Assembly: GCF_001908375.1 (NCBI RefSeq)
Contig: NZ_CP017241.1
Location: 2,049,001 to 2,113,000 of the forward strand
Direction of reading: 5' to 3'
From: Rhizobium etli 8C-3
GTDB taxonomy: Bacteria > Pseudomonadota > Alphaproteobacteria > Rhizobiales > Rhizobiaceae
Length of the DNA stretch: 64,000 nucleotides
Shown: positions 35,794 to 45,914 of the stretch, in pieces
Position numbering within the stretch: the stretch's first letter is position 1
How the letters are laid out: each line of letters starts with the position of its first letter
Notes under the pieces: model-generated
Told to the model about the DNA's origin: nothing
Database searches by the model: none
Seen by the model: only the letters and a program-made list of their open reading frames with translations
Program-made: the position numbers and the translations under genes

Positions 35794-36471
35794 ATGCCCG
35801 AAGTCATTTTCAACGGCCCAGCCGGCCGTCTTGAAGGCCGCTACCAGCCCTCCAAGGAAAAAAGCGCGCCGATCGCCCTTATCCTGCACCCGCACCCGCA
35901 GTTCGGCGGCACGATGAACAATCAGATCGTCTACCAGCTCTTCTACATGTTCCAGAAGCGCGGGTTCACGACATTGCGCTTCAACTTCCGCGGAATCGGC
36001 CGCAGCCAGGGCGAATTCGACCACGGCGCCGGCGAGCTTTCGGATGCTGCTTCCGCGCTCGATTGGGTGCAGAGCCTGCATCCCGATTCGAAGACCTGCT
36101 GGGTTGCCGGCTATTCCTTCGGCGCCTGGATCGGCATGCAACTGCTGATGCGCCGCCCGGAAATCGAAGGCTTCATGTCGATCGCGCCGCAACCGAACAC
36201 CTACGACTTCTCGTTCCTGGCGCCCTGCCCGTCGTCGGGCCTGATCATCAACGGCGAAGCCGACAAGGTCGCTCCGGAAAAGGATGTCAACGGTCTGGTC
36301 GAAAAGCTGAAGACGCAGAAGGGCATCCTCATCACGCACCGTACGGTACCGAATGCCAATCACTTCTTCAACGGCCAGGTCGAAGCGCTTATGGCCGAAT
36401 GCGAGGACTATCTCGACCGGCGTCTGAACGGCGAACTGGTACCGGAACCGGCAGCGAAGCGCATTCGCTGA
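35794..36471 (+). CDS. Alpha/beta hydrolase (dienelactone hydrolase-like)
   Basis: A 225-residue soluble hydrolase starting MPEVIFNGPAGRLEGRY. The oxyanion strand is LILHPHPQFGGTMNN; the nucleophile elbow is VAGYSFGAW with Ser at about 109; the late acid and His lie in INGEADKVAPE and PNANHFFNG. Alpha/beta hydrolases of this subgroup have unknown substrates. It is divergent from the suf operon and shares its upstream region, so it might respond to iron, which is an inference. Confidence 0.85.
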   Translation: MPEVIFNGPAGRLEGRYQPSKEKSAPIALILHPHPQFGGTMNNQIVYQLFYMFQKRGFTTLRFNFRGIGRSQGEFDHGAGELSDAASALDWVQSLHPDSKTCWVAGYSFGAWIGMQLLMRRPEIEGFMSIAPQPNTYDFSFLAPCPSSGLIINGEADKVAPEKDVNGLVEKLKTQKGILITHRTVPNANHFFNGQVEALMAECEDYLDRRLNGELVPEPAAKRIR

Positions 36472-36474
36472 CAA

Positions 36475-36999
36475 TCAAATGTGGGTGGCGCCGAGCTCGA
36501 ATGTCGGCGCCACAAAGCCGTCGATCAGCCGCGGCGCGATCGGCCGCATTCCGATCTTTCTCAGCACATGCTGCGAGGCGAAGTTTTGCGGATGCGTGAA
36601 AGCGATGAAACGCGTAGCGAAGCCCTTGTCGAAGAACCACATCGCAAGCGCACTGGCCACTTCCGTCGCATAGCCCTTCCCCCATTCTTCCTCGCGAAGC
36701 GCATAACCGAGTTCGAATTCGTGCTCTTCACGGTCATGCATCGAAATCCCAGCGCGGCCGATGAAACGGCCGTCATCTCTGCTCAGAAGCTTGTACTTCG
36801 TTGTGCCGTCGTGCGCATTCTCCTTAAACCAGCTGGCAAGCCGCTCCTCGCACTTTTCGATGCTCCAAGGCGCGCCGCCCGACATATAACGGGTTGTGCC
36901 GATCGTCGAATGCAGCGACAGGACCAGTCCCGCGTCGCTTGCGTCCCACATCACCAGCCGCAGCCGCGACGTTTCCAGAATGAGCGTTCCCACCATCAT
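36475..36999 (-). CDS. GNAT family N-acetyltransferase
   Basis: A 174-residue acetyltransferase: [19 protein letters not shown], then the acetyl-CoA binding region [31 protein letters not shown], and [13 protein letters not shown], the RimJ/RimL-type pattern. The substrate is unknown. Its start overlaps the anmK stop by four bases (ATGA), so both are read from one message and are translationally coupled. No link of function to anhydromuramate recycling is evident. Confidence 0.85.
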   Translation of the reverse strand: MMVGTLILETSRLRLVMWDASDAGLVLSLHSTIGTTRYMSGGAPWSIEKCEERLASWFKENAHDGTTKYKLLSRDDGRFIGRAGISMHDREEHEFELGYALREEEWGKGYATEVASALAMWFFDKGFATRFIAFTHPQNFASQHVLRKIGMRPIAPRLIDGFVAPTFELGATHI

Positions 37000-38114
37000 G
37001 GCCTCGCAAGAATGCCGCCGCTGACTGGTTCCTTGACGCCCGTGGTGCCCGGAAAAGTCAGCGGCAGTCCCTCAAGCGACCGGACTGCTAGATAGGCCCA
37101 GGCCTCGGCTTCCATGGCATCACCGTTGAAGCCCGCAACCTCGGCGGAGACCACGTCGGCATCTTGGCGGGCGGCGAGATCCACAAGATCTCGCATGATC
37201 GTGCCGTTCAGCCGTCCGCCGCCGCAGACGATGTAGAGCGTCGGCATCACCGGCAGGTGACCGGCCGATTTGATGATCGAGGCGGCAGCCACATAGGCTA
37301 GCGTCCTCGCACCGTCCGCGAGCTCGGCAGCCGTTCCGCTCGGCGGTAGAAAGTCATTGCGATCGAGCGAACGGCGTTTGCCGGCAGTAAAGAAGGGGTT
37401 TTCCAGATAGAGTTCGGCCAGTTCGGCGACGATCCTGCCTTCCGAAGCAATCATGCCGCCCTGGTCGAACGGTATTCCGGCGTTTGTCTCGACCCATTGA
37501 TCGATCAAGGTGTTTCCCGGCCCGCTGTCATATGCGACGATCGAGCCGTCGCCACCGATATAGGTCAGGTTCGAGATGCCGCCGATATTGACGAAGCAGA
37601 CAGGCAGCTTGGCGTCTCGAATGGTCCCCGAAAGTGCCGCATGGTAGACCGGTACGAGCGGCGCACCCTGCCCGCCATGCACCATGTCGTTCGCCCGCAT
37701 GTCGTAGACGATCGGAATGCCGGTCTCCCTGGCAAGCAGCCGCCCGTCGCCAAGCTGGACGGTCAGCGCCTCGTCCGGCCGGTGCAGCACTGTCTGGCCG
37801 TGGAATCCGACGACATCGACCGAGCTTCGATCCAGAGCGTAACGATCGAGAAACTCCGTAACGGCAGATGCATGACGCACCGTAAGCTCTCGTTCGATTG
37901 TCGCAAGTTCGCCGGGGCGTTCGTTGCGCCTGAGGATTGATTTCGCGTCTTCAAGCGAAAGCTTGAGCCTGTCGCGAAAGGCCGGATCATAAGGCACGCC
38001 CAGAAACGGCCCGCGTTCCACGCGGGCTTCACCATCCGTTCGAACAAGGGCGACATCGATCCCGTCCATCGACGTTCCGCTCATCAGACCGATTGCGGTT
38101 CTTATTTTACCCAT
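36996..38114 (-). CDS. anmK: Anhydro-N-acetylmuramic acid kinase
   Basis: AnmK phosphorylates 1,6-anhydro-MurNAc during recycling of cell-wall fragments. The 372-residue protein starts [20 protein letters not shown], with the phosphate-binding [16 protein letters not shown]. Further signatures are [13 protein letters not shown], the [12 protein letters not shown] pair, and the end [11 protein letters not shown]. Residue order and length match the family (about 370). It is divergent from tyrS. Confidence 0.95.
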   Translation of the reverse strand: MGKIRTAIGLMSGTSMDGIDVALVRTDGEARVERGPFLGVPYDPAFRDRLKLSLEDAKSILRRNERPGELATIERELTVRHASAVTEFLDRYALDRSSVDVVGFHGQTVLHRPDEALTVQLGDGRLLARETGIPIVYDMRANDMVHGGQGAPLVPVYHAALSGTIRDAKLPVCFVNIGGISNLTYIGGDGSIVAYDSGPGNTLIDQWVETNAGIPFDQGGMIASEGRIVAELAELYLENPFFTAGKRRSLDRNDFLPPSGTAAELADGARTLAYVAAASIIKSAGHLPVMPTLYIVCGGGRLNGTIMRDLVDLAARQDADVVSAEVAGFNGDAMEAEAWAYLAVRSLEGLPLTFPGTTGVKEPVSGGILARP

Positions 38115-38224
38115 CCATCCTCCAAAACAATCCGAACGGAATAGTGCACTTTCGGCAAAACAGTGCTAAACGCGCCGCGGCAGTTCAACAAGTATCAATC
38201 CGACATCCCCGAAGAGACGAAGTC

Positions 38225-39481
38225 ATGTCCGAGTTCAAATCCGATTTCCTGCGCATCCTGAAAGAGCGCGGCTTCATTCATCAGATCTCCGATGAAGCGG
38301 GCCTCGACAGCCTGTTCGCCAAGGAAACCGTGACGGCCTATATCGGCTTCGATCCCACGGCGCCGAGCCTTCATGCCGGCTCACTGATCCAGATCATGAT
38401 GCTGCACTGGCTGCAGAAGACCGGTCACCGCGCGATTTCGCTGATGGGTGGTGGGACCGGGATGGTAGGCGATCCGTCCTTCAAGGAGGAAGCGCGCCAG
38501 TTGATGACCGTCGACACGATCGAAAGCAACATCGCCTCGATCAAGCGTGTCTTCTCGAACTACCTTACCTACGGTGAGGGTCCGACAGACGCCTTGATGA
38601 TCAACAACGCCGAGTGGCTACGCTCGATCAACTACCTCGATTTCCTGCGCGATGTCGGTCGTCACTTCTCGGTCAACCGCATGCTTGCCTTCGACAGCGT
38701 TAAGACGCGCCTCGATCGCGAACAGTCGCTCTCGTTCCTCGAATTCAACTACATGATCCTGCAGGCCTACGACTTCGTCGAACTGGCAAAGCGCTACGGC
38801 TGCCGGCTGCAGATGGGCGGTTCCGACCAGTGGGGCAACATCATCAACGGCATCGACCTTGGTCACCGTATGGGGACGACACAGCTGCATGCCCTGACTT
38901 CACCGCTTCTGACGACATCTTCCGGCGCCAAGATGGGCAAGTCGGCGACCGGTGCCGTCTGGCTGAACGCCGATATGTTCCCGGCCTATGACTTCTGGCA
39001 ATACTGGCGTAATACCGAAGATGCAGACATCCCACGCTTCCTCAAGCTTTACACCACCCTGCCCATGGATGAGATCGCTCGCTTGTCTGCACTCGGTGGC
39101 TCGGAAATCAACGAGGTGAAGAAGATACTCGCAACCGAGGTAACGGCAATTCTGCATGGCCGCACCGTTGCCGAAGAGGCCGCGGAAACGGCTCGCAAAA
39201 CCTTCGAAGAAGGCGGGATCGCCGAGAACCTTCCCTCCGTCGATGTGCCCGCTTCCGAACTCGACGTCGGTATCGGCCTGCTTTCGCTGATGGTCCGCGC
39301 CGGCCTTGCGGCCTCAAACGGCGAGGCCCGCCGTCACGTTCAGGGCGGCGCCGTGCGTATCAACGACCAAGCGGTCAGCGACGAGCGCAGGGTGATCGGC
39401 AGCCGTGAAATGACCGCCGATGGCGTCATTAAGCTGTCGCTCGGCAAGAAGAAGCACATCTTAGTCCGCCGCGCGGCCTGA
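38225..39481 (+). CDS. tyrS: Tyrosyl-tRNA synthetase
   Basis: The 418-residue class I synthetase starts at the ATG at 38225 ([16 protein letters not shown]) behind GAGACGAAG. The HIGH-like motif is PTAPSLHAG, the tyrosine pocket has [12 protein letters not shown], and the KMSKS-like loop is [10 protein letters not shown]. The C-terminal S4-type tRNA-binding region ([20 protein letters not shown]) is complete. A terminator follows directly. Confidence 0.97.
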   Translation: MSEFKSDFLRILKERGFIHQISDEAGLDSLFAKETVTAYIGFDPTAPSLHAGSLIQIMMLHWLQKTGHRAISLMGGGTGMVGDPSFKEEARQLMTVDTIESNIASIKRVFSNYLTYGEGPTDALMINNAEWLRSINYLDFLRDVGRHFSVNRMLAFDSVKTRLDREQSLSFLEFNYMILQAYDFVELAKRYGCRLQMGGSDQWGNIINGIDLGHRMGTTQLHALTSPLLTTSSGAKMGKSATGAVWLNADMFPAYDFWQYWRNTEDADIPRFLKLYTTLPMDEIARLSALGGSEINEVKKILATEVTAILHGRTVAEEAAETARKTFEEGGIAENLPSVDVPASELDVGIGLLSLMVRAGLAASNGEARRHVQGGAVRINDQAVSDERRVIGSREMTADGVIKLSLGKKKHILVRRAA

Positions 39482-39505
39482 GCCGCACGATATCGGAATC
39501 CCATG

Positions 39506-39534
39506 AAAAGCCGGCCCTCGCGTCGGCTTTTTTT
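39506..39534 (+). terminator. Rho-independent terminator of tyrS
   Basis: AAAAGCCG (39506-39513) pairs with CGGCTTTT (39524-39531) around a 10-base loop, running into a T tract of seven. It sits 24 bases after the tyrS stop and touches the 3' end of the converging gene. Confidence 0.85.
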
Positions 39535-42500
39535 ATTGGAATTCGAAGATGTTGCGGAAAACGCCCGGTGCAATGATCGACAGCGGATTGATCTGCATGG
39601 CCGGATGGTCGAACTTGCCGGTCAGCTTGAACGTGATGCCGATCAGGCCGCGATCCGAACCGTTGCCGAGAATGATGCCAATGACCGGCAACTCGGCAAA
39701 CAACCGGTTCAAGCCATAGGCCGGCATGAAGGTGCCGGTCATATCCATGTTGCCGCGCTGATCGCGGATCACGCCCTGGAACGTGGCCCCGATCTGATCG
39801 CCGCGCACCACGCCGTTTTCGATGCCGACGACGCCGCCGCGGGACACGACGCGCGCAAAGCCGCGCTGGAAGCGCTGCGCAGAGGTGTCGATATTGCGTT
39901 TGACGGCGGAATTGAGGCTGCGCTGGTTCTCGCCGACCGGTGTTGAAACGATCGAGTGCAGGCGTTGTTCGTTGACGATGGCGAAGCGGCGTATATCGAC
40001 CGAACCATCCCAATTGCCGCCGTTGCCGAGCCTGATCGACATATTGAGCAGCCCGCCCTGCATATGCTGATAAAGATCGGCAAAGCGCGACACGGCACCG
40101 GCATCGCCGCTCGTGATGTTCAAGGCACGGCCTTCCCTCGTCTGGCTGACGACCGCTTCGCCGCTGCCGGTGATGCCGGAAAAGTTCAACGCCTGCAGCC
40201 GGCCGCCGCTCGATGCGTATTTGGCCTCGAAGTTGCCGATCTTTTCATCGTTGAAGCCAACGACGCTGTTGAGTTTGGCACGAACCGAGACGCTGGCACT
40301 GCCACCACCATCTCCGTCGCTGTCGCCCTGCCCGTTCTTCAGTCGCGCAAGGATCGGTCGCGCATCTGCGGTATTGCCCGACACCGAAACGTCGAAATTC
40401 CCCCTGCTGCGCCTGATCGATATCGCAAAGTCGTCGAGGGAGGAAAGTCTCACGCTGTCGAAATCGGCAGACTCGAGATCACCCTTGCTGAGGGCAAGCG
40501 AGCCGGTGGCGCCAAAGCCATCGCCCTTCAGACGGAAATTCCTGATTTGCGTATTCTCGGGGGGGCCCGATACTTCGAATTCCGCCGTTGCACCGATCCC
40601 GCTTCCCTTCGCCCAACCGATCCAGGGAAGCTGCAACGACGCCTTGTCGAGATCGATCTGAACATTCTGGCGTTCCTCATCGATTTTCGTCAGCTGCATC
40701 GTCAGGCTGCCGTCGATGATCCCCGACAGGCCAGGAAGCGCCTTTGCGCGCTGGGCGTTGTTTAGCGTCGCCGTGATGATGCGCTGCGGCTTGACGCCGG
40801 ACGATTTATCGGTCGGTTCGACAAGCTCGATCTCGGCGGGCACCCCGTCGATCTGCCCCTCGACATCGAGCGTCACTTGCTGCGGATCGGCGTCGAGCGC
40901 GCCGTTCAGATTGGTAATCATCCTGCCCGACACCGGCTTGCCGACGTCGACTCCGCTGAGCAGCATGGCCGCCTTCCATTCGGGCGGCGGAGGATCCTGC
41001 GATCTTAGGAGACCGAGCCGCGCCTCGACGTTGGCGGTGATCTTGCCCTTCAGGTCCCCGGGCACGAGGCCGGCACGCTGCAGCACCTGCACCGGCTTGT
41101 AGGTCAGGAGTTCACCCACCGCATCGGCATCGCCCGAGATTGCGAGCTTCATTTCCGCCATCAGTGGCTTCTGGTAAGTCGATGGCAGTACGAACTGACC
41201 CTCTCCGAGGCTGACGGAACGGCCCGAGGCGAAATATGACGTGCCGCTCTTGATCGAAATCGTGGCTCTCTGGCCGGTCAGGTCGAAATGGGCGGACGTA
41301 TCGCGGATCGGCGGAATATCGCCTGCCACGTTCATCCGCGCATTCGCGATATCGAAATTGATGCGGATTTGCTCGTCACCGAGCCTCAGCCCCTTGCCGA
41401 CGGCGTCGTCCAGCTTGCCGGAGGGAATGAATACGGAGATCGACGCATTCGTGACCGTGCCGCCGAAGAGATTTCCCAGCACCCATTCGCGCGCCCTGGG
41501 CGCCATCCAGAAGGGCCAGAGCTGCTTGATCGCGGCCGTCTGAAGCTGCTGCGACTGTCCGACGAAGCTGATTTCCGGCGATTTGCCGCCGAGCCTGACA
41601 TGAAGCGATCCGAACAGCTGCCCCAGAGGACTAGAAACTGTCATGCCCGCGAACTGCAGTTCCCGCGAGGCGACGAGGTAGCGGCCCGTCGTCTGGATAT
41701 CGAATGGGAGCGGCTGTTCTCCCGACCCCACCGGCGCGGCCGTGCCGCCGCTGATCAGGAGATCGATGCCAAAACCCTTGCCGACGGCGGGGTCGAGCTT
41801 GTCGAGGTCGATGATTGCGCCGTTGAACGGGATGGCAGTGTTGCCGAACTGTACCTGTGATCTTGCGATCTCAAGCGTCTGCTTCGTGAAGTCGTAGCCG
41901 AGATTGATGCGGCCGCCGGAAAGCTGCTGATCGTCTGCGTCTACGAAGATCGACCCCGGCGCAAGATCCGCGCTGGCGGCCAGGTACGGTGCAACATCGC
42001 CTGCGCCGCGCACGGCCGAAACGGCAACGTCCACAAAACTGTTCACGCCCTGCCGAATTTCCCCGAGTGCGTTCCTCTTCAAGGTGAATGGCTTCAGATC
42101 GACGTGGGTGAGCTTTGCCATGAACCGCGACGCTTTCCCGGCGCTCTTTTCAGAAAGGACGTCCAGCATCGCCACTTCGCCGTTGATCGCTACCTCACCC
42201 GTCAAATGCAGCGAAGATGGCCCCGCATGTGCAAAGACCAGATTGTCGACCACGATCGATAACGGACCGTTCGCGGTATCGGCGAGCTTGATGTTGATGC
42301 CGGAAAGCCGCACGGTATCCGTACCCCCGCGCTCGACAAAATCGTCCAGGATGTCGAGGTGATAAAACGCAGCTTCCATTGCCTGCGGAATTGCGTCGAT
42401 GCGAAGCTTGCTTAAGTCCAGCGGGCTGCCGGACGGCAGGAGGGCCGTGTCGAGCGCAATATCATCGGCTTCGATCGCCGCCACGGCCAAACGGCCGCGA

Positions 42501-42931
42501 AAGAGCGCGAACGGATCGAGCGCCATGCGCATCGCGCCGGTCGTCGACAGATGCTGCCCGCTTTGCTGATCGACCATGTTGACGTTACGGGCTTCAAGCG
42601 CGAGTTGTGCACCGGACGTGAAACGGATAACGGTCGAGCCCACCTCTGCCCGGTAGCGAGGACCTATGGCCGAATTCAAGGCGGTCTGTGCCTGGCGCGA
42701 CAGCGTCGCGTCGAACATTCCGCTCTCGATGGTGAAAATGATCGCCGCAAGGACAAACAGAACGGCGGCAAAGCAACAAGCCGTCACATGGGCCGCGCGC
42801 CGAATAGGTGAACGGCGCGGCGGCGGGCAATGCACGATGATGGGGTCTTCGGCCTGTGCGGAGGGAAGCTCATCCAGTGCGACGATGTCTTTTTTGCGAA
42901 ATGTAACCTTTTCGCCGCGGATCACCGACAT
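39533..42931 (-). CDS. Large AsmA-like (DUF3971/YhdP-type) envelope protein
   Basis: A 1132-residue protein with one N-terminal membrane helix (about 49-70, AAHVTACCFAAVLFVLAAII) and a long beta-rich periplasmic body. It has the pattern of DUF3971 and AsmA_2 (repeats like FDLTGQRATISIKSGTSYFASGRSV and FRLKGDGFGATGSLALSKGDLESADFD), with an AsmA-like C-terminus (RGGVVGIENGVVRGDQIGATFQGVI, DMTGTFMPAYGLNRLFAELPV). YhdP, TamB and YdbH relatives form bridge-like conduits for phospholipid transport across the envelope. It is alone on the minus strand, divergent from bcp. The ribosome site before its ATG is weak. Confidence 0.82.
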   Translation of the reverse strand: MSVIRGEKVTFRKKDIVALDELPSAQAEDPIIVHCPPPRRSPIRRAAHVTACCFAAVLFVLAAIIFTIESGMFDATLSRQAQTALNSAIGPRYRAEVGSTVIRFTSGAQLALEARNVNMVDQQSGQHLSTTGAMRMALDPFALFRGRLAVAAIEADDIALDTALLPSGSPLDLSKLRIDAIPQAMEAAFYHLDILDDFVERGGTDTVRLSGINIKLADTANGPLSIVVDNLVFAHAGPSSLHLTGEVAINGEVAMLDVLSEKSAGKASRFMAKLTHVDLKPFTLKRNALGEIRQGVNSFVDVAVSAVRGAGDVAPYLAASADLAPGSIFVDADDQQLSGGRINLGYDFTKQTLEIARSQVQFGNTAIPFNGAIIDLDKLDPAVGKGFGIDLLISGGTAAPVGSGEQPLPFDIQTTGRYLVASRELQFAGMTVSSPLGQLFGSLHVRLGGKSPEISFVGQSQQLQTAAIKQLWPFWMAPRAREWVLGNLFGGTVTNASISVFIPSGKLDDAVGKGLRLGDEQIRINFDIANARMNVAGDIPPIRDTSAHFDLTGQRATISIKSGTSYFASGRSVSLGEGQFVLPSTYQKPLMAEMKLAISGDADAVGELLTYKPVQVLQRAGLVPGDLKGKITANVEARLGLLRSQDPPPPEWKAAMLLSGVDVGKPVSGRMITNLNGALDADPQQVTLDVEGQIDGVPAEIELVEPTDKSSGVKPQRIITATLNNAQRAKALPGLSGIIDGSLTMQLTKIDEERQNVQIDLDKASLQLPWIGWAKGSGIGATAEFEVSGPPENTQIRNFRLKGDGFGATGSLALSKGDLESADFDSVRLSSLDDFAISIRRSRGNFDVSVSGNTADARPILARLKNGQGDSDGDGGGSASVSVRAKLNSVVGFNDEKIGNFEAKYASSGGRLQALNFSGITGSGEAVVSQTREGRALNITSGDAGAVSRFADLYQHMQGGLLNMSIRLGNGGNWDGSVDIRRFAIVNEQRLHSIVSTPVGENQRSLNSAVKRNIDTSAQRFQRGFARVVSRGGVVGIENGVVRGDQIGATFQGVIRDQRGNMDMTGTFMPAYGLNRLFAELPVIGIILGNGSDRGLIGITFKLTGKFDHPAMQINPLSIIAPGVFRNIFEFQ

Positions 42932-43053
42932 GCGCTTTGGACAACCCCGAGTTAGAATGTAACCGCCCGGTCTGGCTGGACGATTTCAGCTTCAATATAT
43001 ATCCGCAGGACATAGTGTCATCCATAAACCCGGCGAAAGAAAGGTTTCCACAT

Positions 43054-43527
43054 ATGACAGTTCTCGGCATCGGCGCCACGGCGCCGGATTTCAACCTTCC
43101 CCGCGACGGCGGCGGGCGGGTATCGCTTTCCGATTTCCGCGGGAAGCCGCTGGTTCTGTTCTTCTATCCGAAAGACGATACGACCGGCTGTACCGCGGAA
43201 TCGCTGGCCTTTACCGCTCTGGCCGACGAATTCGATGCTGCGGGAGCGGCGGTCGTCGGGATGTCTCCTGATTCGGTCAGTTGCCACGAACGCTTCATCA
43301 AGAAGCACGGCCTTTCCGTAGCGCTCGCATCGGACGAGGAGAAAACAACGCTGCAGGCCTATGGCGTGTGGAAGCAAAAGAGCATGTACGGGCGCAATTT
43401 CATGGGCGTCGAGCGCACGACCTTTCTGATCCGCACCGATGGTACGGTTGCGATGATTTGGCAGAAGGTCAAGGTACCCGGCCATGCCGAAGACGTATTG
43501 AAGGCCCTCAGGAACCTTACGGCATGA
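43054..43527 (+). CDS. bcp: Peroxiredoxin Bcp/PrxQ
   Basis: A 157-residue thiol peroxidase reducing hydrogen and organic peroxides. The start is the ATG at 43054 (MTVLGIGATAPDF) behind GAAAGG; the longer frame to 42937 lacks family sequence. The peroxidatic Cys46 is in DDTTGCTAES. The usual resolving Cys five residues on is Leu51. A second Cys77, in SPDSVSCHERF, may take its place as in alpha3-type PrxQ, or the enzyme may work as 1-Cys. Its stop overlaps the next gene (ATGA). Confidence 0.93.
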   Translation: MTVLGIGATAPDFNLPRDGGGRVSLSDFRGKPLVLFFYPKDDTTGCTAESLAFTALADEFDAAGAAVVGMSPDSVSCHERFIKKHGLSVALASDEEKTTLQAYGVWKQKSMYGRNFMGVERTTFLIRTDGTVAMIWQKVKVPGHAEDVLKALRNLTA

Positions 43528-44348
43528 TCACGTTTTCGATGACATCGCTGCGCGGTGGCGCAATCGAGGCCATCCGTTCGGCCGATCTCGATCGCAAGAC
43601 GGCTCTGGCGCAGGAAGCTGCGACCCGCTGGTTTGCACGAAGAATTTCCTTGCGTTCGCCGCGCGACGGCTCGCTGCCGGACAGGCCGGGCCGACCGGAA
43701 AAGCCGGCACTGGTACCCCCGACGCAGGTCGAGAGGCGCTCGCTGCACACCATCAGCGGCCGCATAGCACTGCTCCACGCGATCGCTCACATTGAGCTCA
43801 ACGCCGTCGACCTTGCGCTTGATATCGTTGCGCGGTTTGCCACCGAAGCAGTCCCCAATTCCTTCTTCGACGGATGGATGCAGGTTGCCTTCGAGGAGGC
43901 CAAGCACTTCCGCCTGGTGCGCGGGCGGCTGCGGGATCTTGGCGCCGATTACGGCGACATGCCCGCGCATGACGGCCTTTGGCAGGCGGCGCACGCCACT
44001 AGAAACGATCTGACGGCGCGGCTTGCCGTCGTTCCCCTGATTCTCGAGGCCCGCGGCTTGGATGTCACGCCCTCGCTGCAGGCGAAAATGCGCGAAACCG
44101 GCGATCGCGAAAGTGCCGCCGTCCTCGATGTTATCTACAACGACGAGAAGGGGCATGTGGCAATCGGCGCCAAATGGTTCCGTTTTGTCTGCGCCCGCGA
44201 GCGGCGCGACCCGGCCCAGACCTTCAAGGAGCTGGTACGGGCAAACTTCCGCGGTCCGCTGAAGCCGCCGTTCAACGATTTGGCGCGCGCCGAAGCCGGC
44301 CTTACGCCTTCTTTCTATCGTTCGCTGACATCGACAAGCAATCTATAA
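43524..44348 (+). CDS. DUF455 family ferritin-like protein
   Basis: A 274-residue protein with a ferritin-like helical bundle. The Glu/His pattern of a diiron site is visible: LLHAIAHIELNAVDLALD, then FEEAKHFRLVRGRL and NDEKGHVAIGAKWF, each with E and EXXH elements. The start at 43524 overlaps the bcp stop by four bases, so the pair is translationally coupled. A role in oxidative or iron stress alongside Bcp is plausible but unproven. Confidence 0.88.
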   Translation: MITFSMTSLRGGAIEAIRSADLDRKTALAQEAATRWFARRISLRSPRDGSLPDRPGRPEKPALVPPTQVERRSLHTISGRIALLHAIAHIELNAVDLALDIVARFATEAVPNSFFDGWMQVAFEEAKHFRLVRGRLRDLGADYGDMPAHDGLWQAAHATRNDLTARLAVVPLILEARGLDVTPSLQAKMRETGDRESAAVLDVIYNDEKGHVAIGAKWFRFVCARERRDPAQTFKELVRANFRGPLKPPFNDLARAEAGLTPSFYRSLTSTSNL

Positions 44349-44449
44349 ACCGTGACGTGCATCAATATGCACCCTAAGGCATTTGTTAACCATAACGATG
44401 TGTAATCACTCCTGATCGAAGCACGGGCGCATCAATTGGGAGATTCTCC

Positions 44450-45757
44450 GTGACGCATGCACAGCATAATCGCGTATTCGGCAAGCGTTCGCAGGAACAT
44501 ATCCTCATTCTCGCCAGTGGCGACAAGGTCCGCCACGTAACCATAAAGCCGTGGATGGCGGCCCTGGGCTTCTGCTTTTCCTGCGTTTTCGTGATCGGCT
44601 ATCTGCTTGCGACCTCCTACCTCGTCCTTCGCGACGATCTGATCGGCGCCACCATGGCGCGCCAAGCTCGCATGCAGCATGATTATGAAGATCGCATTGC
44701 GGCCCTGCGTGCGCAGGTCGATCGGGTCACCTCGCGTCAGCTGCTCGACCAGCAGTTGGTGGAAGACAAGGTGGACAAGCTCATGCAGCAGCAGATGGCG
44801 CTGACCTCGCGCCACGGCAGGTTTGGCTCCCTTCTCGACCGTGCGGAAAATTCCGGCTTGACGCGTAAGGACGAAACGATACCGGCTCAATATCTCGTGC
44901 CCGAAGCAAAGGACAAGCGTGCGTCGCTTTCTGCCGGTGCCCGGGCGATCGACAAGCTCCTGGCAGGCGGCGACGAACCTGCCGAGGCAACGCCCGACAA
45001 CTCCACGCTTGCCTATGTACCCGCACCCGAAACCGTCGGCGATCGTGCCGACCGTCTGTTCTCGAAGGTCACGCTTTCACTGAAAGGCGTCGAGGAGGAG
45101 CAGCGCGCCCGCGTTGAGCAGCTGACCGTGGATGCGGGCGATGCCGCCAGCAATATCGAGAAAGTCCTCTCCCGCTTCAAGATTGCCCTACCCGAGCAGG
45201 CAACGGTCAACCCCGATGATGGTGACGCTGTGGGCGGTCCCTATGTCGAGCCGGAAAGCGGCGACAACTTCAACAGTTCCCTCGCGCAGCTCGATACCGC
45301 ACTGACCCGGCTCGAAACGGTTCGCAGCACAGCTGAATCCTTGCCGTTCCGCAATCCGGCCATCGGCAAGGAAATCACCAGCCCCTTCGGTAATCGGCGT
45401 GATCCCTTCCTTGGACGTCTCGCCCTTCATTCCGGCGTCGATTTTCGCTTTGCTGCGGGTGAAAAGATCCGCCCGACAGCCCCCGGCAAGGTCGTCAATG
45501 CGGGCTGGACGGGCGGTTATGGCAACATGGTCGAGATCGACCACGGTAACGGCATTTCTACCCGTTACGGCCATATGTCGCAGATTCTGGTGAGGGCCGG
45601 CGACACGGTCGGTCGCTCGGATGTGATCGGTCTTGCCGGAAGCACCGGCCGCTCGACGGGCACCCATTTGCATTACGAGGTACGCCAGAACGGCCGCGCG
45701 GTCGATCCGGTGTATTTCTTGAATGCAGGCTTGAAACTCGCGACTTATATCAAATAA
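44450..45757 (+). CDS. M23 family metallopeptidase, membrane-anchored
   Basis: A 435-residue envelope protein from a GTG start after GGGAGA. A short cytoplasmic N-terminus is followed by a membrane helix (about 37-62, ALGFCFSCVFVIGYLLATSYLVL) and a coiled-coil region (about 70-250, with RQARMQHDYEDRIAALRAQVDRV). The C-terminal LytM domain has the zinc ligands in HSGVDFRF and HLHYEV, with GNMVEIDHG. Both motifs are intact, so it should cleave peptidoglycan cross-links. It resembles the RgsM-type growth protein of Sinorhizobium, though orthology was not tested. Confidence 0.9.
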   Translation: MTHAQHNRVFGKRSQEHILILASGDKVRHVTIKPWMAALGFCFSCVFVIGYLLATSYLVLRDDLIGATMARQARMQHDYEDRIAALRAQVDRVTSRQLLDQQLVEDKVDKLMQQQMALTSRHGRFGSLLDRAENSGLTRKDETIPAQYLVPEAKDKRASLSAGARAIDKLLAGGDEPAEATPDNSTLAYVPAPETVGDRADRLFSKVTLSLKGVEEEQRARVEQLTVDAGDAASNIEKVLSRFKIALPEQATVNPDDGDAVGGPYVEPESGDNFNSSLAQLDTALTRLETVRSTAESLPFRNPAIGKEITSPFGNRRDPFLGRLALHSGVDFRFAAGEKIRPTAPGKVVNAGWTGGYGNMVEIDHGNGISTRYGHMSQILVRAGDTVGRSDVIGLAGSTGRSTGTHLHYEVRQNGRAVDPVYFLNAGLKLATYIK

Positions 45758-45914
45758 CCGATTACAGTAACCACAGTTTTACCTGTTCGACGGCTGCAGA
45801 GCCCGAATTCCTTGACTTGCGGGCCGTTTGGGACTATGTCGCGCTGCATTGCGGCATGCAATCCCGCCGACTCAACCAGAGTATGGCCGAACCTGAACGG
45901 AAATAGTTTTCCCC

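Noticed and set aside
34426..36474. A 682-residue minus-strand frame extending sufS2 through the suf promoter
   Set aside because: The family-like protein begins at 35592; the extra part crosses the regulatory region and the opposite-strand hydrolase.
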